From Halobiforma nitratireducens JCM 10879 (GTDB lineage Archaea; Halobacteriota; Halobacteria; Halobacteriales; Natrialbaceae), in contig NZ_AOMA01000078.1 of the NCBI RefSeq assembly GCF_000337895.1, positions 1 through 64,000 of the forward strand: 64,000 bases of DNA, given 5' to 3'. The position numbers were made by a program, and so were the translations under genes. Of the stretch, positions 1 through 8,367 are shown in pieces (position 1 is the stretch's first letter; each line of letters begins with the position of its first letter). The notes under the pieces are model-generated. The model made no database searches and had not been told where the DNA came from. It saw nothing but the letters and a program-made list of their open reading frames with translations.

Positions 1-200
1 TCTCATTGAGTGGCGGCGAGGCCGCCTCCGAAGGTCGTTCGGAATCCGCTTCGTTCCGACCTGACCTTACCGTTGTATAGCGGTTCTTGACAGTTCAAAG
101 TACGTATTGGAAACTCGAACTGGAGTGTCGAACGTGGGCTGATTCCAAGTTGTCGGATTCATCCTGCGGCTAAAGCCGTAGATATTCTCCTTGATTTCGT
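1..200 (+). mobile_element. Right end of an IS200/IS605 (TnpB-type) element
   Basis: This stretch carries stacked hairpins: a GGCGGC/GCCGCC stem at 12-26, a TCGGAA/TTCCGA stem near 39-59, and a terminal GCGGCT/AGCCGT stem at about 165-179 followed by TTCTCCTTG. The same order (stem, stem, CATCCT, terminal hairpin, TTCTCCTTG) recurs on the minus strand around 63.4-61.9 kb. It fits the omegaRNA/right-end region of TnpB-associated elements, in which the guide RNA scaffold overlaps the 3' end of tnpB. A frame ending at the TAG at 78-80 could be the TnpB C-terminus, but too little is visible to confirm it. Kinase homology on the other strand resumes at about 201, which puts the element boundary at about 200. 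The body of the element lies outside the window. Confidence 0.6.
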
Positions 201-520
201 ATAATCCCCGCCTGGCCACCCATCTGCTGGCTGTCGGGCTCCAGTTCCGACTCGAGAGTCGCGGCGAACGCGTCGGTCATCGCGAACTCGTCGCCACGGC
301 CCGCTGCCATCGTGTGTGCGATCGCCGCTGCGAGTTCGCGTTTCGACGCCAGTGGGCTCGCGGGTAGTTCGGAGCCGGGATCGGACGGCCGCTCGAGGAC
401 CGACTCGAGTTCCTCGTCGACCCGAACGATCGCGTCGACGTTCGCGTTGTAGGCGACGAACACCGGTAGCTCCTCGAGAGCGGCGATGTCCGCTTCCAGC
501 CGGGCGTGAGCGTCCTGCAT
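170..520 (-). pseudogene. ADP-dependent glucokinase/phosphofructokinase-like protein, truncated by insertion
   Basis: Only the N-terminal part of an ADP-dependent sugar kinase family protein remains, starting at the ATG at 518-520. Visible family features are a VFVAYNANVDAI strand near residue 15 and the QQMGGQAGI segment near residue 100, which in this family lies by the sugar-binding site. Immediately after GGQAGI the frame runs into about 10 unrelated codons (RNQGEYLRL) and a stop at 170, because an IS200/IS605-type right end begins there. The rest of the gene is presumably on the far side of the element. The fragment lacks the nucleotide-binding and catalytic C-terminal part and cannot be active alone. 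The nearby aldolase-FBPase operon fits a sugar phosphate context, but the exact substrate is not determinable. Confidence 0.7.
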
Positions 521-992
521 GGCACGGCCCTCTCCCAGACGCAGCGGGATAATCCCGTGGGTACCCGGTCGTCTTCCTGTCGGTACTCTCGGTTGTACGC
601 GGTGTTCACTACCGTCGGGTGATGAGTTGTCGTTTCCTCGTCGGTCTGGTCTCTCCGTCCGTCGTGTACAAAATCGTTCGACTGCGACTGTCAGATGGAA
701 CGACGGCAAGCCGATCGCATTGACTGCTGCCCGACAGTGTGAAAACCGTCGCTTGACACGTCCTGATACGCGAGGACGGGACACTCCGCTTGATCAGTGT
801 GACCAGCCGACGCCAAGGTCCGTCGTCTGCAGCTCTCGCGTAACACCGACTCTTCGGTCTGGCGCAACGATCCTCTTTTCTCTCTCCTTTGCTGTGTTCT
901 CTCCACGACCAATGTGTCCCTGGGCTCGAGCGGACCGTCTGACCCAGCGGATCGAAACCGAGACGACCCGATGGCCACAGACACGATCGTGG
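521..992. other. Intergenic stretch without a recognisable gene
   Basis: Open frames here have poor codon character and arginine/serine-rich translations typical of shadow frames. A short inverted repeat CGTCCT/AGGACG occurs near 759-777. No convincing promoter, RNA gene or coding region was recognised. It separates the truncated kinase gene from a small membrane protein gene on the same strand. Confidence 0.5.
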
Positions 993-1283
993 CTACGTGA
1001 CGAGCCCGGAGTCGACCGCGATGGCAGCGAGGACAACGAGACCGAGGCCGCCGATCCGGACGGCTCCCGCGAGGGTCGTTCGTCCCGACGGAACCGATTC
1101 GGCGACCGCGAGGACGACGAAAATCCAGCCCAACGTCATCCAGACGGTGTTCCCGCGAACGAACGATACCGTGAAACTGGTGGCAGCCAGCAAGAAGACG
1201 AGCGCGTTGACCGGCCAGCCGGACGGCTCCTCGAAGATTCTCGTAGACCCCAGCCACCCGGACTCCGTTCGTGACCTCGTCAT
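993..1283 (-). CDS. Small haloarchaeal membrane protein
   Basis: A 96-residue protein with three likely membrane helices: residues about 25-45 (ALVFLLAATSFTVSF), 48-62 (WMTLGWIFVVLAVAE) and 76-92 (GLGLVVLAAIAVDSG). The N-terminus is short and polar, with MTRSRTESGW at the chosen ATG start. No catalytic motif or named domain was recognised, so the function is unknown. The codon pattern is coding-like and the competing frames on both strands are arginine/serine-rich. It lies downstream of and in the same direction as the aldolase-FBPase operon, separated by about 170 bp, so it may be an independent unit. Confidence 0.6.
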   Translation of the reverse strand: MTRSRTESGWLGSTRIFEEPSGWPVNALVFLLAATSFTVSFVRGNTVWMTLGWIFVVLAVAESVPSGRTTLAGAVRIGGLGLVVLAAIAVDSGLVT

Positions 1284-1377
1284 TGGTGACCAACTCGTGT
1301 CGTCAGTGTGTAAAGATTGCCCTGTCGACTGGCGAACCCGATCCGGGCTCTTACAGCGAGAACAGTGTGAACGCCCA

Positions 1378-1455
1378 CGAGCTACCTCTAGGGTGAAGGC
1401 CGTACGCTCGAGTGGCAGGCCACCCTACGGGGCCTCAATACGAAAGCAACCCGTA
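1378..1455. other. Structured intergenic hairpin, possible IS1341-type remnant
   Basis: A perfect 7-bp stem TAGGGTG (1389-1395) / CACCCTA (1421-1427) encloses a second GGCC/GGCC pairing. It is followed by a G/C-rich tail ending at the FBPase stop codon. The layout resembles the scaffold RNA region of haloarchaeal TnpB elements, but no coding part of such an element is present. It could equally serve as a 3'-end structure of the convergent or upstream transcript. The assignment is an inference. Confidence 0.3.
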
Positions 1456-2379
1456 CTAGGCGAGCGCGTCCTCGAGACGGTCGATCAACTCGGCGTTGCC
1501 GACGTGTAGCGGAGCCCTGTCGTGGAGGTCCGTCGGTTCGACCTCGAGAATCGACTGGCTGCCGTCGGAAGAGCGACCGCCGGCCGCCTCGATGAGGTAC
1601 GCGATCGGGTTACACTCGAACTGCAGGCGCAGTTTGCCGCGGGGGCTGTCCTCGAGGGCGGGGTAGGCGAAGATGCCGCCATAGGTCAACACCTGGTTGA
1701 CATCGCCGATCATCGCACCGCCGTACCGGAGCTTGTGATCCGGGTTCGACTCGATCTCGCGGACGTATGTCCGAAACTCGTCGTGCCAGTGTGGGACCCG
1801 GCCGCCGAAGCCGTAGACGAGCGGGTCGTCGGGCAGAGTGATCTCTTCCTCGACGACGGTTCGCTCGCCGCCCGTGAGTTCGTACTTCGTAACCGATCCG
1901 TCGCGGGCGTAGGCCATCGTCGTGATCGGTCCATAGAGGATCCAGCCGGAGGCGACCAGGGCCGTCCCGGGCGCTGGAAGCGGCTCCTCGTAGATGCCAA
2001 ACACCGTCCCCATCGTGTTGTTCGATTGCAGGTTCGACGAGCCGTCGAGGGGGTCGACGGCGACGTACACCTGCTCGTCCCCGCCGTCGATGATCTCCGA
2101 GCGTTCCTCGCTTGCGTACTGGCCGACGCCGTCGATCGAGGTCAGCCGGTCGGCGAGCAACTCGTCGGCCCACACGTCCGCCTCGGCCTGGACCTCGCCG
2201 CTCGGGTTCTCTTCGTCGGCTTTCCCTCTGCGACCGACCAGTCCCTGGCGAATCTCGGCTGCCGAGCGAGCGATCGTGGCAACGACGTTCTCGACGGGAT
2301 CGAGCCCTGATCCGGGTTCGGGGTCTGGGTCCGGGTCACGGTCACGGTCACGATCGCGATCGGGATCGGTGGCGGACAT
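1456..2379 (-). CDS. fbp: Fructose-1,6-bisphosphatase, class I
   Basis: The protein (307 aa) hydrolyses fructose 1,6-bisphosphate to fructose 6-phosphate in gluconeogenesis. It carries the family signature DPLDGSSN at about residues 109-116, preceded by the acidic metal-binding pair in ASEERSE (about 89-95), and a C-terminal NPIAYLIEAAGG segment typical of the class I fold. Residues 5-24 are an unusual Asp-Arg/Asp-Pro run (DRDRDRDRDPDPDP) encoded by a degenerate hexanucleotide repeat; the conserved fold starts after it, near DPVENVV. The gene begins 1 bp after the aldolase stop codon, so the two are almost certainly cotranscribed and act in consecutive steps. A start downstream of the repeat is possible, but no ATG follows it. 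Confidence 0.93.
   Translation of the reverse strand: MSATDPDRDRDRDRDPDPDPEPGSGLDPVENVVATIARSAAEIRQGLVGRRGKADEENPSGEVQAEADVWADELLADRLTSIDGVGQYASEERSEIIDGGDEQVYVAVDPLDGSSNLQSNNTMGTVFGIYEEPLPAPGTALVASGWILYGPITTMAYARDGSVTKYELTGGERTVVEEEITLPDDPLVYGFGGRVPHWHDEFRTYVREIESNPDHKLRYGGAMIGDVNQVLTYGGIFAYPALEDSPRGKLRLQFECNPIAYLIEAAGGRSSDGSQSILEVEPTDLHDRAPLHVGNAELIDRLEDALA
2308..2370. repeat. Degenerate hexanucleotide tract inside fbp 5' end
   Basis: About 60 bp of GGGTCC/GGTCAC/GATCGC-type hexamers encode the Asp-Arg/Asp-Pro run of the FBPase N-terminus. Similar tracts occur near 13980-14042, 20670-20740 and 58345-58423, all at gene edges. The repetition is imperfect and keeps the reading frame. Confidence 0.7.
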
Positions 2380-2380
2380 C

Positions 2381-3175
2381 CTACTCCGTGGCCTCGAGCG
2401 CGGCGTCGGCCGTTTCCTCCTCGTAAATGACCTTCTCGAGGGCGTCGAGGATACGCGTCGGGTTCTCGCGTTGCCAGACGTTGCGGCCGACGGCCAGCCC
2501 CGTCGCGCCGGCGTTGATCGCGGCCTCGACGGTCGAGAGGAACTCGTAGTCCGATGTCTTGGAGCCGCCGCTCATGACGACGTTCATGTCACCGGCGCAC
2601 TTGCAGGCGTGTTCCATCGCCTCGGCGCTACCGGGGTACTTGACCTTCGCGATGTCGGCACCCAGCTCGAGCCCGAGTCGGGTTGCATAGGAGATGACCT
2701 CCGGCTTGGTATCGTTTTTGAGCCCCTGGCCACGGGGGTACGACCACATGACGACCGGCAGGTCGTGCTCGCGGGCGTCCTCCTGAACGTCGCGGAACTC
2801 CTCGGCCATCTCGACCTCGTGGTTCGAGCCGCCATAGAGCGTGAATCCGATGGCGTCTGCGCCGAGTTCGGCCGCGTAGTCGACCGAGCAGTTGACCGCC
2901 GAGTCGTACTCGCCCATCCAGAGGTTCGACGTGCCGTTGATCTTCAACAGGAGGTTGACGTCGTCCTCGAAGCTGGGGTAGTACCCCTCCGCGATCCCCT
3001 TCTGGACCGCCATACAGGAGACGGCGTCGTGAGTCGCCGTCTCGAACACCGTCGAGGGATCGAGCTTCTCGGGAACCTCCTCGAAGTCTACAGGCCCGTG
3101 CTCGAGCCCGTGGTCCATCGCCAGGATCAGTGATTTGCCGTCGCGAACGATCGGGGAGTCGTCGATCGGGATCAT
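2381..3175 (-). CDS. Class I fructose-bisphosphate aldolase, archaeal (FbaB/DhnA type)
   Basis: This 264-residue enzyme interconverts fructose 1,6-bisphosphate with dihydroxyacetone phosphate and glyceraldehyde 3-phosphate. Visible family features are AMDHGLEHGP near residues 19-28, WSYPRG near 144-149, the Schiff-base lysine region KVKYPGS at 177-183, and the phosphate-binding segments MSGGSK (201-206) and GLAVGRN (226-232). The length matches the archaeal class I family. It is the first gene of a two-gene operon with FBPase. A TATATAT box centred about 28 bp upstream of the ATG predicts a leaderless transcript, which supports this start. A related aldolase used in aromatic amino acid synthesis shares the fold; the FBPase neighbour favours the sugar role. 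Confidence 0.9.
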   Translation of the reverse strand: MIPIDDSPIVRDGKSLILAMDHGLEHGPVDFEEVPEKLDPSTVFETATHDAVSCMAVQKGIAEGYYPSFEDDVNLLLKINGTSNLWMGEYDSAVNCSVDYAAELGADAIGFTLYGGSNHEVEMAEEFRDVQEDAREHDLPVVMWSYPRGQGLKNDTKPEVISYATRLGLELGADIAKVKYPGSAEAMEHACKCAGDMNVVMSGGSKTSDYEFLSTVEAAINAGATGLAVGRNVWQRENPTRILDALEKVIYEEETADAALEATE

Positions 3176-3199
3176 CTGGTAGATGGTCCGACAGTCCGC

Positions 3200-3206
3200 T
3201 ATATAT
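3200..3206 (-). promoter_or_regulatory. TATA box of the aldolase-FBPase operon
   Basis: TATATAT in otherwise GC-rich sequence, centred about 28 bp before the aldolase ATG at 3175. This is the haloarchaeal spacing for transcription starting at or within a few bases of the start codon. Confidence 0.65.
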
Positions 3207-3331
3207 CTCTGATGGTCCTGATTATCGAAATTACGTACTTCTGTAGTAATTGTCCACGAAACCGACGGACGGCACGGCCCCTACCGAGAGTAGAACCACC
3301 CTTCGACGACGGCGAGAACGGGCATCCGAGG

Positions 3332-3940
3332 TTAATCGACCAGTTCGCGTGCGTTGTGTCGCCATGCGCGAACGTGTAACACGTCGAGATCGAGTGCGTT
3401 GGCGACCTCGGTTGCAGTAATCGTCGCCAGGCGTTCGGCCGATCGGATGCCGGCCTCGGCCAGTGTGTCCGCATCGTCCGGGCCGACGCCAGTGACGGCG
3501 GTAACGGGCGTCGGCTTCGGGTACGGACGTTCGTCCGGTCGTTCCCGACCGACCGTCTCGAACTCGGCCTCGTACTCGAAGGACTGCCAGTCCTCGTCGT
3601 CGCTGACGGCGATCCACTCCCGTTCGGCTTCGCCGAGCCCTCGGACCTCGTTCGAGCGTCGATCGAGGTCCCCGTCACCGTCGCCGTCGCTGACGAACGA
3701 CCACGGCAGCGAGAACTTCCGTCGCAGGTCGTCGGCGACCGACTCGTCGACCCCCGCCTCCAGCAGCGATCGGTAGGAGTGGCGCTTCTCTCGAACCGCG
3801 GCCGGTTCGAGGCCCGCCTCCTCGAGTGTGGCGCGTTCGTCCCCACCGATCCGGGACCCCTCAGTGTCCTCCGGGCCCGAATCTGTCGACCCGACGACGT
3901 ATTCCTTGCTCACGCGATCCACCAGTTGGCTGTATCTCAC
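3332..3940 (-). CDS. Helix-hairpin-helix domain protein
   Basis: The C-terminal part (about residues 145-200) contains a helix-hairpin-helix of the ComEA/RAD51 N-terminal type: VTGVGPDDADTLAEAGI followed by ATITATEVANALDL. Such folds usually bind DNA or act as protein interaction modules. An earlier region (ATLEEAGLEPAAVREKRHSY and LLEAGVDESVADDLRRKF) looks like a second, degenerate helical repeat, with an acidic linker between them. The start codon is GTG (3938-3940); no ATG lies nearby in frame. The protein is soluble and acidic, with no catalytic motif recognised. It is transcribed divergently from the hydroxyacyl-CoA dehydrogenase gene. Confidence 0.75.
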   Translation of the reverse strand: MRYSQLVDRVSKEYVVGSTDSGPEDTEGSRIGGDERATLEEAGLEPAAVREKRHSYRSLLEAGVDESVADDLRRKFSLPWSFVSDGDGDGDLDRRSNEVRGLGEAEREWIAVSDDEDWQSFEYEAEFETVGRERPDERPYPKPTPVTAVTGVGPDDADTLAEAGIRSAERLATITATEVANALDLDVLHVRAWRHNARELVD

Positions 3941-4104
3941 ACTGTCTCGCCTTGAATTTTATTCTCCACTCGTCGACATCTCTTCGGACGACCACGACCG
4001 ATCGCGGAGCGTACCGCCCGAACGGTCACTCTCGGCGGACGTGACTGGCTCATCGGTCGAAACCAACCGGCACACTTACGGAATCGTCGGCTGAATCACT
4101 GTCC

Positions 4105-4959
4105 ATGGTTCGCGATCGGATCGAACGGATCGGCGTCGTCGGCGCAGGAACCATGGGCAGCGGCATCGCGCAGGTCGCAGCAACCCACGGGTACGACGTC
4201 GTGATGCGGGACATCGAAGCAGAGTTCGTCGAAAACGGGTTCGAATCGATCGAGGACAGCCTCGGTCGACTCGATTCGCGGGGTGACCTCGAGGAAGACC
4301 CCGAGACGATCCGCGGGCGCATCGACGGGACGACGAACCTCGAGACGTTCGACGACCGCGATCTCGTCGTCGAGGCCGCCCTCGAAGATATGGAGGTCAA
4401 AAAGGACGCGTTCGCCGACCTCGAGCGCGTCTGTGACGACGACGTGATCCTCGCAACGAACACGAGCACGCTGTCGATCACGTCGATCGCCTCGGACCTC
4501 GAACACCCGGAGCGCGTGATCGGACTGCACTTCATGAACCCGGTCCCGATCATGGAGGGCGTCGAAGTCGTCGTCGGCGAGAAGACGACCGACGAGGTCA
4601 CCGACCTGGCCCACGAGCTTGCCGAAGACCTCGGAAAGACAACCTGGGAATCGGACGACAAACCCGGTTTCGTCACCAATCGCATTCTCATGCCCTGGAT
4701 CAACGAGGGCATTCGAGCGTACGACGAGGGCGTCGCCTCCAAGGAGGACATCGACGCGGGGATGGAACTGGGGACGAACGTCCCCATGGGACCACTGAAA
4801 CTCGCCGACCACATCGGTCTCGACGTCTGTCTTCACGCCTCCGAGACCCTCTACGAGGAACTCGGCGATCGGTACAAACCCGCGTACCTCCTCAAACGGA
4901 AGGTCGAAGCCGGCGACCTCGGCAAGAAGACCGGCGAGGGCTTCTACGACTACGAGTAG
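4105..4959 (+). CDS. 3-hydroxyacyl-CoA dehydrogenase (3-hydroxybutyryl-CoA dehydrogenase-like)
   Basis: The 284-residue protein is a single-domain NAD-dependent 3-hydroxyacyl-CoA dehydrogenase that oxidises L-3-hydroxyacyl-CoA to the 3-keto form. The Rossmann loop GAGTMGSG lies at residues 13-20, NTSTLSIT at about 119-126, and the catalytic histidine in GLHFMNPVP is residue 142. A C-terminal helical domain with GFVTNRI and MGPLKLADHIGLD follows, ending in GKKTGEGFYDY. The length is that of stand-alone HBDH/PaaH-type enzymes rather than the multifunctional FadB type. An acyl-CoA dehydrogenase lies 1.5 kb away, consistent with fatty or organic acid beta-oxidation, although the two are not in one operon. 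Confidence 0.93.
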   Translation: MVRDRIERIGVVGAGTMGSGIAQVAATHGYDVVMRDIEAEFVENGFESIEDSLGRLDSRGDLEEDPETIRGRIDGTTNLETFDDRDLVVEAALEDMEVKKDAFADLERVCDDDVILATNTSTLSITSIASDLEHPERVIGLHFMNPVPIMEGVEVVVGEKTTDEVTDLAHELAEDLGKTTWESDDKPGFVTNRILMPWINEGIRAYDEGVASKEDIDAGMELGTNVPMGPLKLADHIGLDVCLHASETLYEELGDRYKPAYLLKRKVEAGDLGKKTGEGFYDYE

Positions 4960-5132
4960 GCCTCGTCGCCGTCGACCGCCCTCTCGAGTGCCCCGGTAGA
5001 ACGGTCCGGCTCGAGCCGGAACCCGGCGAGGTCGACGTTTTGGTGATCTTACCAGCGTTTCAACCGACGGTCTTGGACATCCTCAGTCTCCGCCCCAGTC
5101 TGTGTCTCGCCGAAAACGAGGTTCGGATGTCG

Positions 5133-6191
5133 TTACTGGTGGAGTGGCTTCTCGGCCATCTCACGGCGGAGGTCCTCGAGTCGCGAGCGCGAGACCTCGC
5201 CTTCGAACTGCTGGATGAGTGCGTACACTTCCGCGCGGGGGACCTTCACGTCGCCTTCCTTGACGACGTCTTCCGGACGCTCTCGGAGTTCGCGCATCGT
5301 TCCGACCGCGAGCAGGTACGGGATCGCCCACGCCGAGAGCCGGTTTCCGTGGCGCTCGGGGACGACCTCGAGGTAGCGGTGAGCGTCGTCGACGTACGTT
5401 TCCGCGCGGTCGGTAACCCGTTGGATGACGTTGGTGACCGCGCCGTGGTTCTCCTCGCGGGTCACCTCCTCGATCGCGACGTTTTCCTCCTCGAGCCACT
5501 CGGCCGGGAGGTAGACGTTGTTCTCCTCGTGATAGTCGTTCTCGACATCTTTGGCGATGTTGACCAGCTGCAAGAGCAACGCGAACGAGCGGGCGTTGTC
5601 TCGCATCTCTTCGGCCCGTTGTTCGGACGCGCCGCGGGCGACCAGCCCGGTGATGAGCGTCCCGACGGTGCCGGCGGCGTACCAGCAGTACTCCTCGAGC
5701 TCTTCCAGAGTCTGCAGTCGGAGCCCGCCCTCGTCGGCGTAGCGGTCGGTGAACATCGCCATTCCGTCGACGAGTTCGCGGACGGGATCGCGCATGATCT
5801 CGCGGGGCTCTTCGTCCAGGGACTCGAACGTGCCGAGCACACGGGGCGTCTCGGCGACGACTTCCCAGTCCTCGTTTCGCTTTTCGGGGTCCGGAACCCA
5901 GGGCTCGACCTCGTCCATGAACGCGGCGACGGTGCGGTCGGTGTCGGTCTCCGGATCGAGCAGTCGGTCGTACTCCTCGAGCAGTTCGGTCTGGGTCTCC
6001 GGCGGGATGTGACCGGCGTCCTCTATCGTGTCGGCAACTCTACATAAAAGGTAGCCGACGCAGATATGTTTCGCCATCGGCTCCTCGAGCCGATCGATAG
6101 TAATAGAGAACGTCCGCGAGACGCCGTGAACCGCGTCGTAACACCACTCCAGATCGGCGTGGGTTCCGTATTCGGGCTGGCCGGAGGTCAT
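5133..6191 (-). CDS. Squalene/phytoene synthase family protein, probably squalene synthase
   Basis: This 352-residue prenyltransferase condenses two isoprenyl diphosphates head to head. Both aspartate-rich motifs are visible: DTIED at residues 54-58 and the second motif within NIAKDVENDYHEE near residue 215, followed by the YLP segment typical of the family. The amphipathic protein has no obvious N-terminal signal. Squalene synthase makes squalene from farnesyl diphosphate; phytoene synthase uses geranylgeranyl diphosphate, and the two cannot be separated with certainty by eye. The DTIED motif and VNIAKDVENDY context favour squalene synthase. It fits with the isoprenyl diphosphate synthase and mevalonate decarboxylase elsewhere in this window. 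Confidence 0.85.
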   Translation of the reverse strand: MTSGQPEYGTHADLEWCYDAVHGVSRTFSITIDRLEEPMAKHICVGYLLCRVADTIEDAGHIPPETQTELLEEYDRLLDPETDTDRTVAAFMDEVEPWVPDPEKRNEDWEVVAETPRVLGTFESLDEEPREIMRDPVRELVDGMAMFTDRYADEGGLRLQTLEELEEYCWYAAGTVGTLITGLVARGASEQRAEEMRDNARSFALLLQLVNIAKDVENDYHEENNVYLPAEWLEEENVAIEEVTREENHGAVTNVIQRVTDRAETYVDDAHRYLEVVPERHGNRLSAWAIPYLLAVGTMRELRERPEDVVKEGDVKVPRAEVYALIQQFEGEVSRSRLEDLRREMAEKPLHQ

Positions 6192-6424
6192 CTACTCGAG
6201 GATATTTTGGGCCCATCCCGGAAAAACGCCGCGGTCCCGGCGGAATACGGTCGGGATTCCTGACCACGCCTGTCGCAACTGCCGTTCGTCTACCGAACTG
6301 ATCGTCGAATGTGCCGCCGTCGCCGCTTTTGCCGTCGAACGGTCGGCCGTGAGCCGTTGATCCACGGAAGTGAACGTCATACGAGTGTGGTAACAATGAA
6401 GGGCAGACCCCACGAAACCCGGGT

Positions 6425-7570
6425 ATGGACTTCGCACTCTCGGCAGAGCAACGGCAGATCCGGGACATGGTATCGGAATTCGTCGACGAGGAGGTCGTCC
6501 CCGTCGCGGACGAAATCGACCACGAAGACGAGTTCCCGCAGGACCTCGTCGACGAGATGGCGGATCTCGGGCTGATGGGGATGCCGTTCCCCGAGGAGTA
6601 CGGGGGTGCCGGGCTGGATTATCACTCCTACGCCATCGGCCTCGAGGAGATCTCGCGTGGCTCGGGTGGCCTGGGAACGATCGTCGCGGCTCACATCTCG
6701 CTTGCGGGGAACATGCTCTACGAGTTCGGCGACGAGTCCCAGAAAGAGGAGTACCTGACGCCGCTGGCGGAGGGACGAGATATCGGTGCGTTCGCGCTCT
6801 CGGAGGCAGGTGCGGGCAGTGACGTTCCGGCCATGGAGACTACCGCGGAGAAAGACGGCGACGAGTACGTGATCGACGGCGGTAAGCTCTGGATTTCGAA
6901 CGGCTCCGTCGCCGACACTGTCACGGTCTTCGCCAAGACCGATCCGGAGGCAGGGAACAAGGGAATCTCGTCGTTTATCGTCCGTCCCGAGGAAGACGAT
7001 GGCTTCATCGTCGAGAACACGGAGGAGAAACTCGGCGACAAGGGGTGTCCGACGGCGGAGCTGCGATTCGACGACCTGCGTATCCCCGAAGACCGGCTGT
7101 TGGGCGCGGAAGGCGACGGGTTCGTCCACGCCCTGAAGACCCTCAACGGCGGCCGCATCACGATCGCCGCCCGTGGCGTCGGTATCGCCCGTGCTGCCTT
7201 CGAAAACGCCAGGGACTACGCGAACGAACGCGAGCAGTTCGGCCAGCCGATCGGCGAGTTCCAGTCGATCAAACACAAACTGGCGGACATGGACACGAAA
7301 ATCCAGGCCGCCAAGATGCTCATGCACAAGGCCGCTGACAAGAAAATCCGTGGCGAGAACTACATCAAAGACGCCGCCCAGGCCAAGCTGTACGCAAGCG
7401 AGGTCAGCCGCGAGGTCGCTAACGAAGGCATCCAGATCCACGGGGGGTACGGCTACACGAAGGACTTCCCCGCCGAGCGGTTCTACCGCGACGCCAAGCT
7501 CAACGAGATTTACGAGGGCACCAGCGAAGTGCTGCGGAACACGATCGGCGACCAACTGCTCGAGGAGTAG
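6425..7570 (+). CDS. Acyl-CoA dehydrogenase
   Basis: A 381-residue FAD-dependent acyl-CoA dehydrogenase that introduces the alpha-beta double bond of acyl-CoA. The three family blocks are all present: the helical N-terminus with MGMPFPEEYGGAGLD, the central beta domain with ALSEAGAGSDVPA and LWISNG, and the helical C-terminus with REQFGQPIGEFQSIKHKLADM and IHGGYGYTKDFP. The catalytic base is the glutamate of EIYEGTSEV near residue 363. The length is standard for short/medium-chain enzymes. It is divergent from the squalene synthase gene and has no electron transfer flavoprotein genes beside it. Confidence 0.93.
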   Translation: MDFALSAEQRQIRDMVSEFVDEEVVPVADEIDHEDEFPQDLVDEMADLGLMGMPFPEEYGGAGLDYHSYAIGLEEISRGSGGLGTIVAAHISLAGNMLYEFGDESQKEEYLTPLAEGRDIGAFALSEAGAGSDVPAMETTAEKDGDEYVIDGGKLWISNGSVADTVTVFAKTDPEAGNKGISSFIVRPEEDDGFIVENTEEKLGDKGCPTAELRFDDLRIPEDRLLGAEGDGFVHALKTLNGGRITIAARGVGIARAAFENARDYANEREQFGQPIGEFQSIKHKLADMDTKIQAAKMLMHKAADKKIRGENYIKDAAQAKLYASEVSREVANEGIQIHGGYGYTKDFPAERFYRDAKLNEIYEGTSEVLRNTIGDQLLEE

Positions 7571-7697
7571 GGACACCGACTCCTCGTCTCACTGTGCAGA
7601 CGGGCCGTTGAAAGTCGCTTCCGACGCAGTTGTGATCCGTATTCGGTCGCGCCGGGAACTCGCTTCACGGAAGCGTTTCACGATAGGGTGGGGTAGT

Positions 7698-8303
7698 TTA
7701 CACGATTCGGTACGTCGCCGTCACGTCGACGGCCACGTCAATCGGGTTCGGCCGAATATTACGAGCGGATGGTGTAGCCGACGTGGCGTCGAGAAGTGTC
7801 GACCGTGGCTCCTCGCCGAGTGCTCGTTCGGTCGTTTCGATACTGATGACTTTCCCCAACGCCAGCCGCTCGCATTCGACTATCGTTTCGGCGCGTCGAC
7901 GCGTGCGTTCGACGCCGTCCTCGAGTGCTCGTTCGTACAGTCGGTTGCGAGTCTCCGCCTCGAGCCCGAACTCGATCCCGTCGATTTCGGCTCCGGCGTT
8001 GGCCCCTGCGGTGACGACGTCGATCGCAGCGTCCGGATCGGTGTCTACCGCGAGTGAGACGGCTGCGACGACCGTCTCGTCGGCGTCGTCGAAGTCAGTC
8101 GTCTCCGTTATCCGGACGTTCGTCCGCCGACTTCGGTGGTTGCCCGACAGCGAGTCCCGGACGCGTTCGATCCCGTCTTCGGCCGCTGTTCGTGCGCTGT
8201 CGGGGGTCGGACCGCCGCGAGCGACGGTCAGTTCGACCTGGGCCCGCTCCGGGTCACACGTCGCCGTTCCCGTCGCTTCCGTCGTAACGGTGCGCTCTCC
8301 CAT
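7698..8303 (-). CDS. SIMPL (DUF541) domain protein
   Basis: From the ATG at 8301-8303 the protein is 201 residues and starts RTVTTEATGTATCDPERAQVEL, the strand pattern typical of SIMPL/DUF541 proteins. Further family features are SAVSLAVDT-type strands in the middle and the ALEDGVERTRRRAETIVECERLALGKVISIE segment near residues 120-150, where the family has its conserved helix and GxV/I turn. No signal peptide is evident, whereas many SIMPL proteins are exported. Role unknown; some members associate with membrane or signalling complexes. It is followed upstream in the same direction by a PadR-like regulator gene, 64 bp away. Upstream in-frame extension was rejected because of its Ser/Arg-rich composition. 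Confidence 0.8.
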   Translation of the reverse strand: MGERTVTTEATGTATCDPERAQVELTVARGGPTPDSARTAAEDGIERVRDSLSGNHRSRRTNVRITETTDFDDADETVVAAVSLAVDTDPDAAIDVVTAGANAGAEIDGIEFGLEAETRNRLYERALEDGVERTRRRAETIVECERLALGKVISIETTERALGEEPRSTLLDATSATPSARNIRPNPIDVAVDVTATYRIV

Positions 8304-8367
8304 TCGTGACCAGTGTTCGTTCGAAACTTGATAAACGTAGGGCCGACGTGCCGACTGTTTTCGACGG

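Noticed and set aside
170-784. Longer 204-codon version of the sugar kinase fragment
   Set aside because: Residues before the ATG at 520 are Arg/Pro-rich and not kinase-like; the conserved N-terminus begins at 520.
720-815. A fifth copy of the 3'-end palindromic repeat
   Set aside because: Short similarities (GCCCGACAGTGTG, GATCAGTGTG) occur, but the paired arms and the CTCGAG loop are missing.
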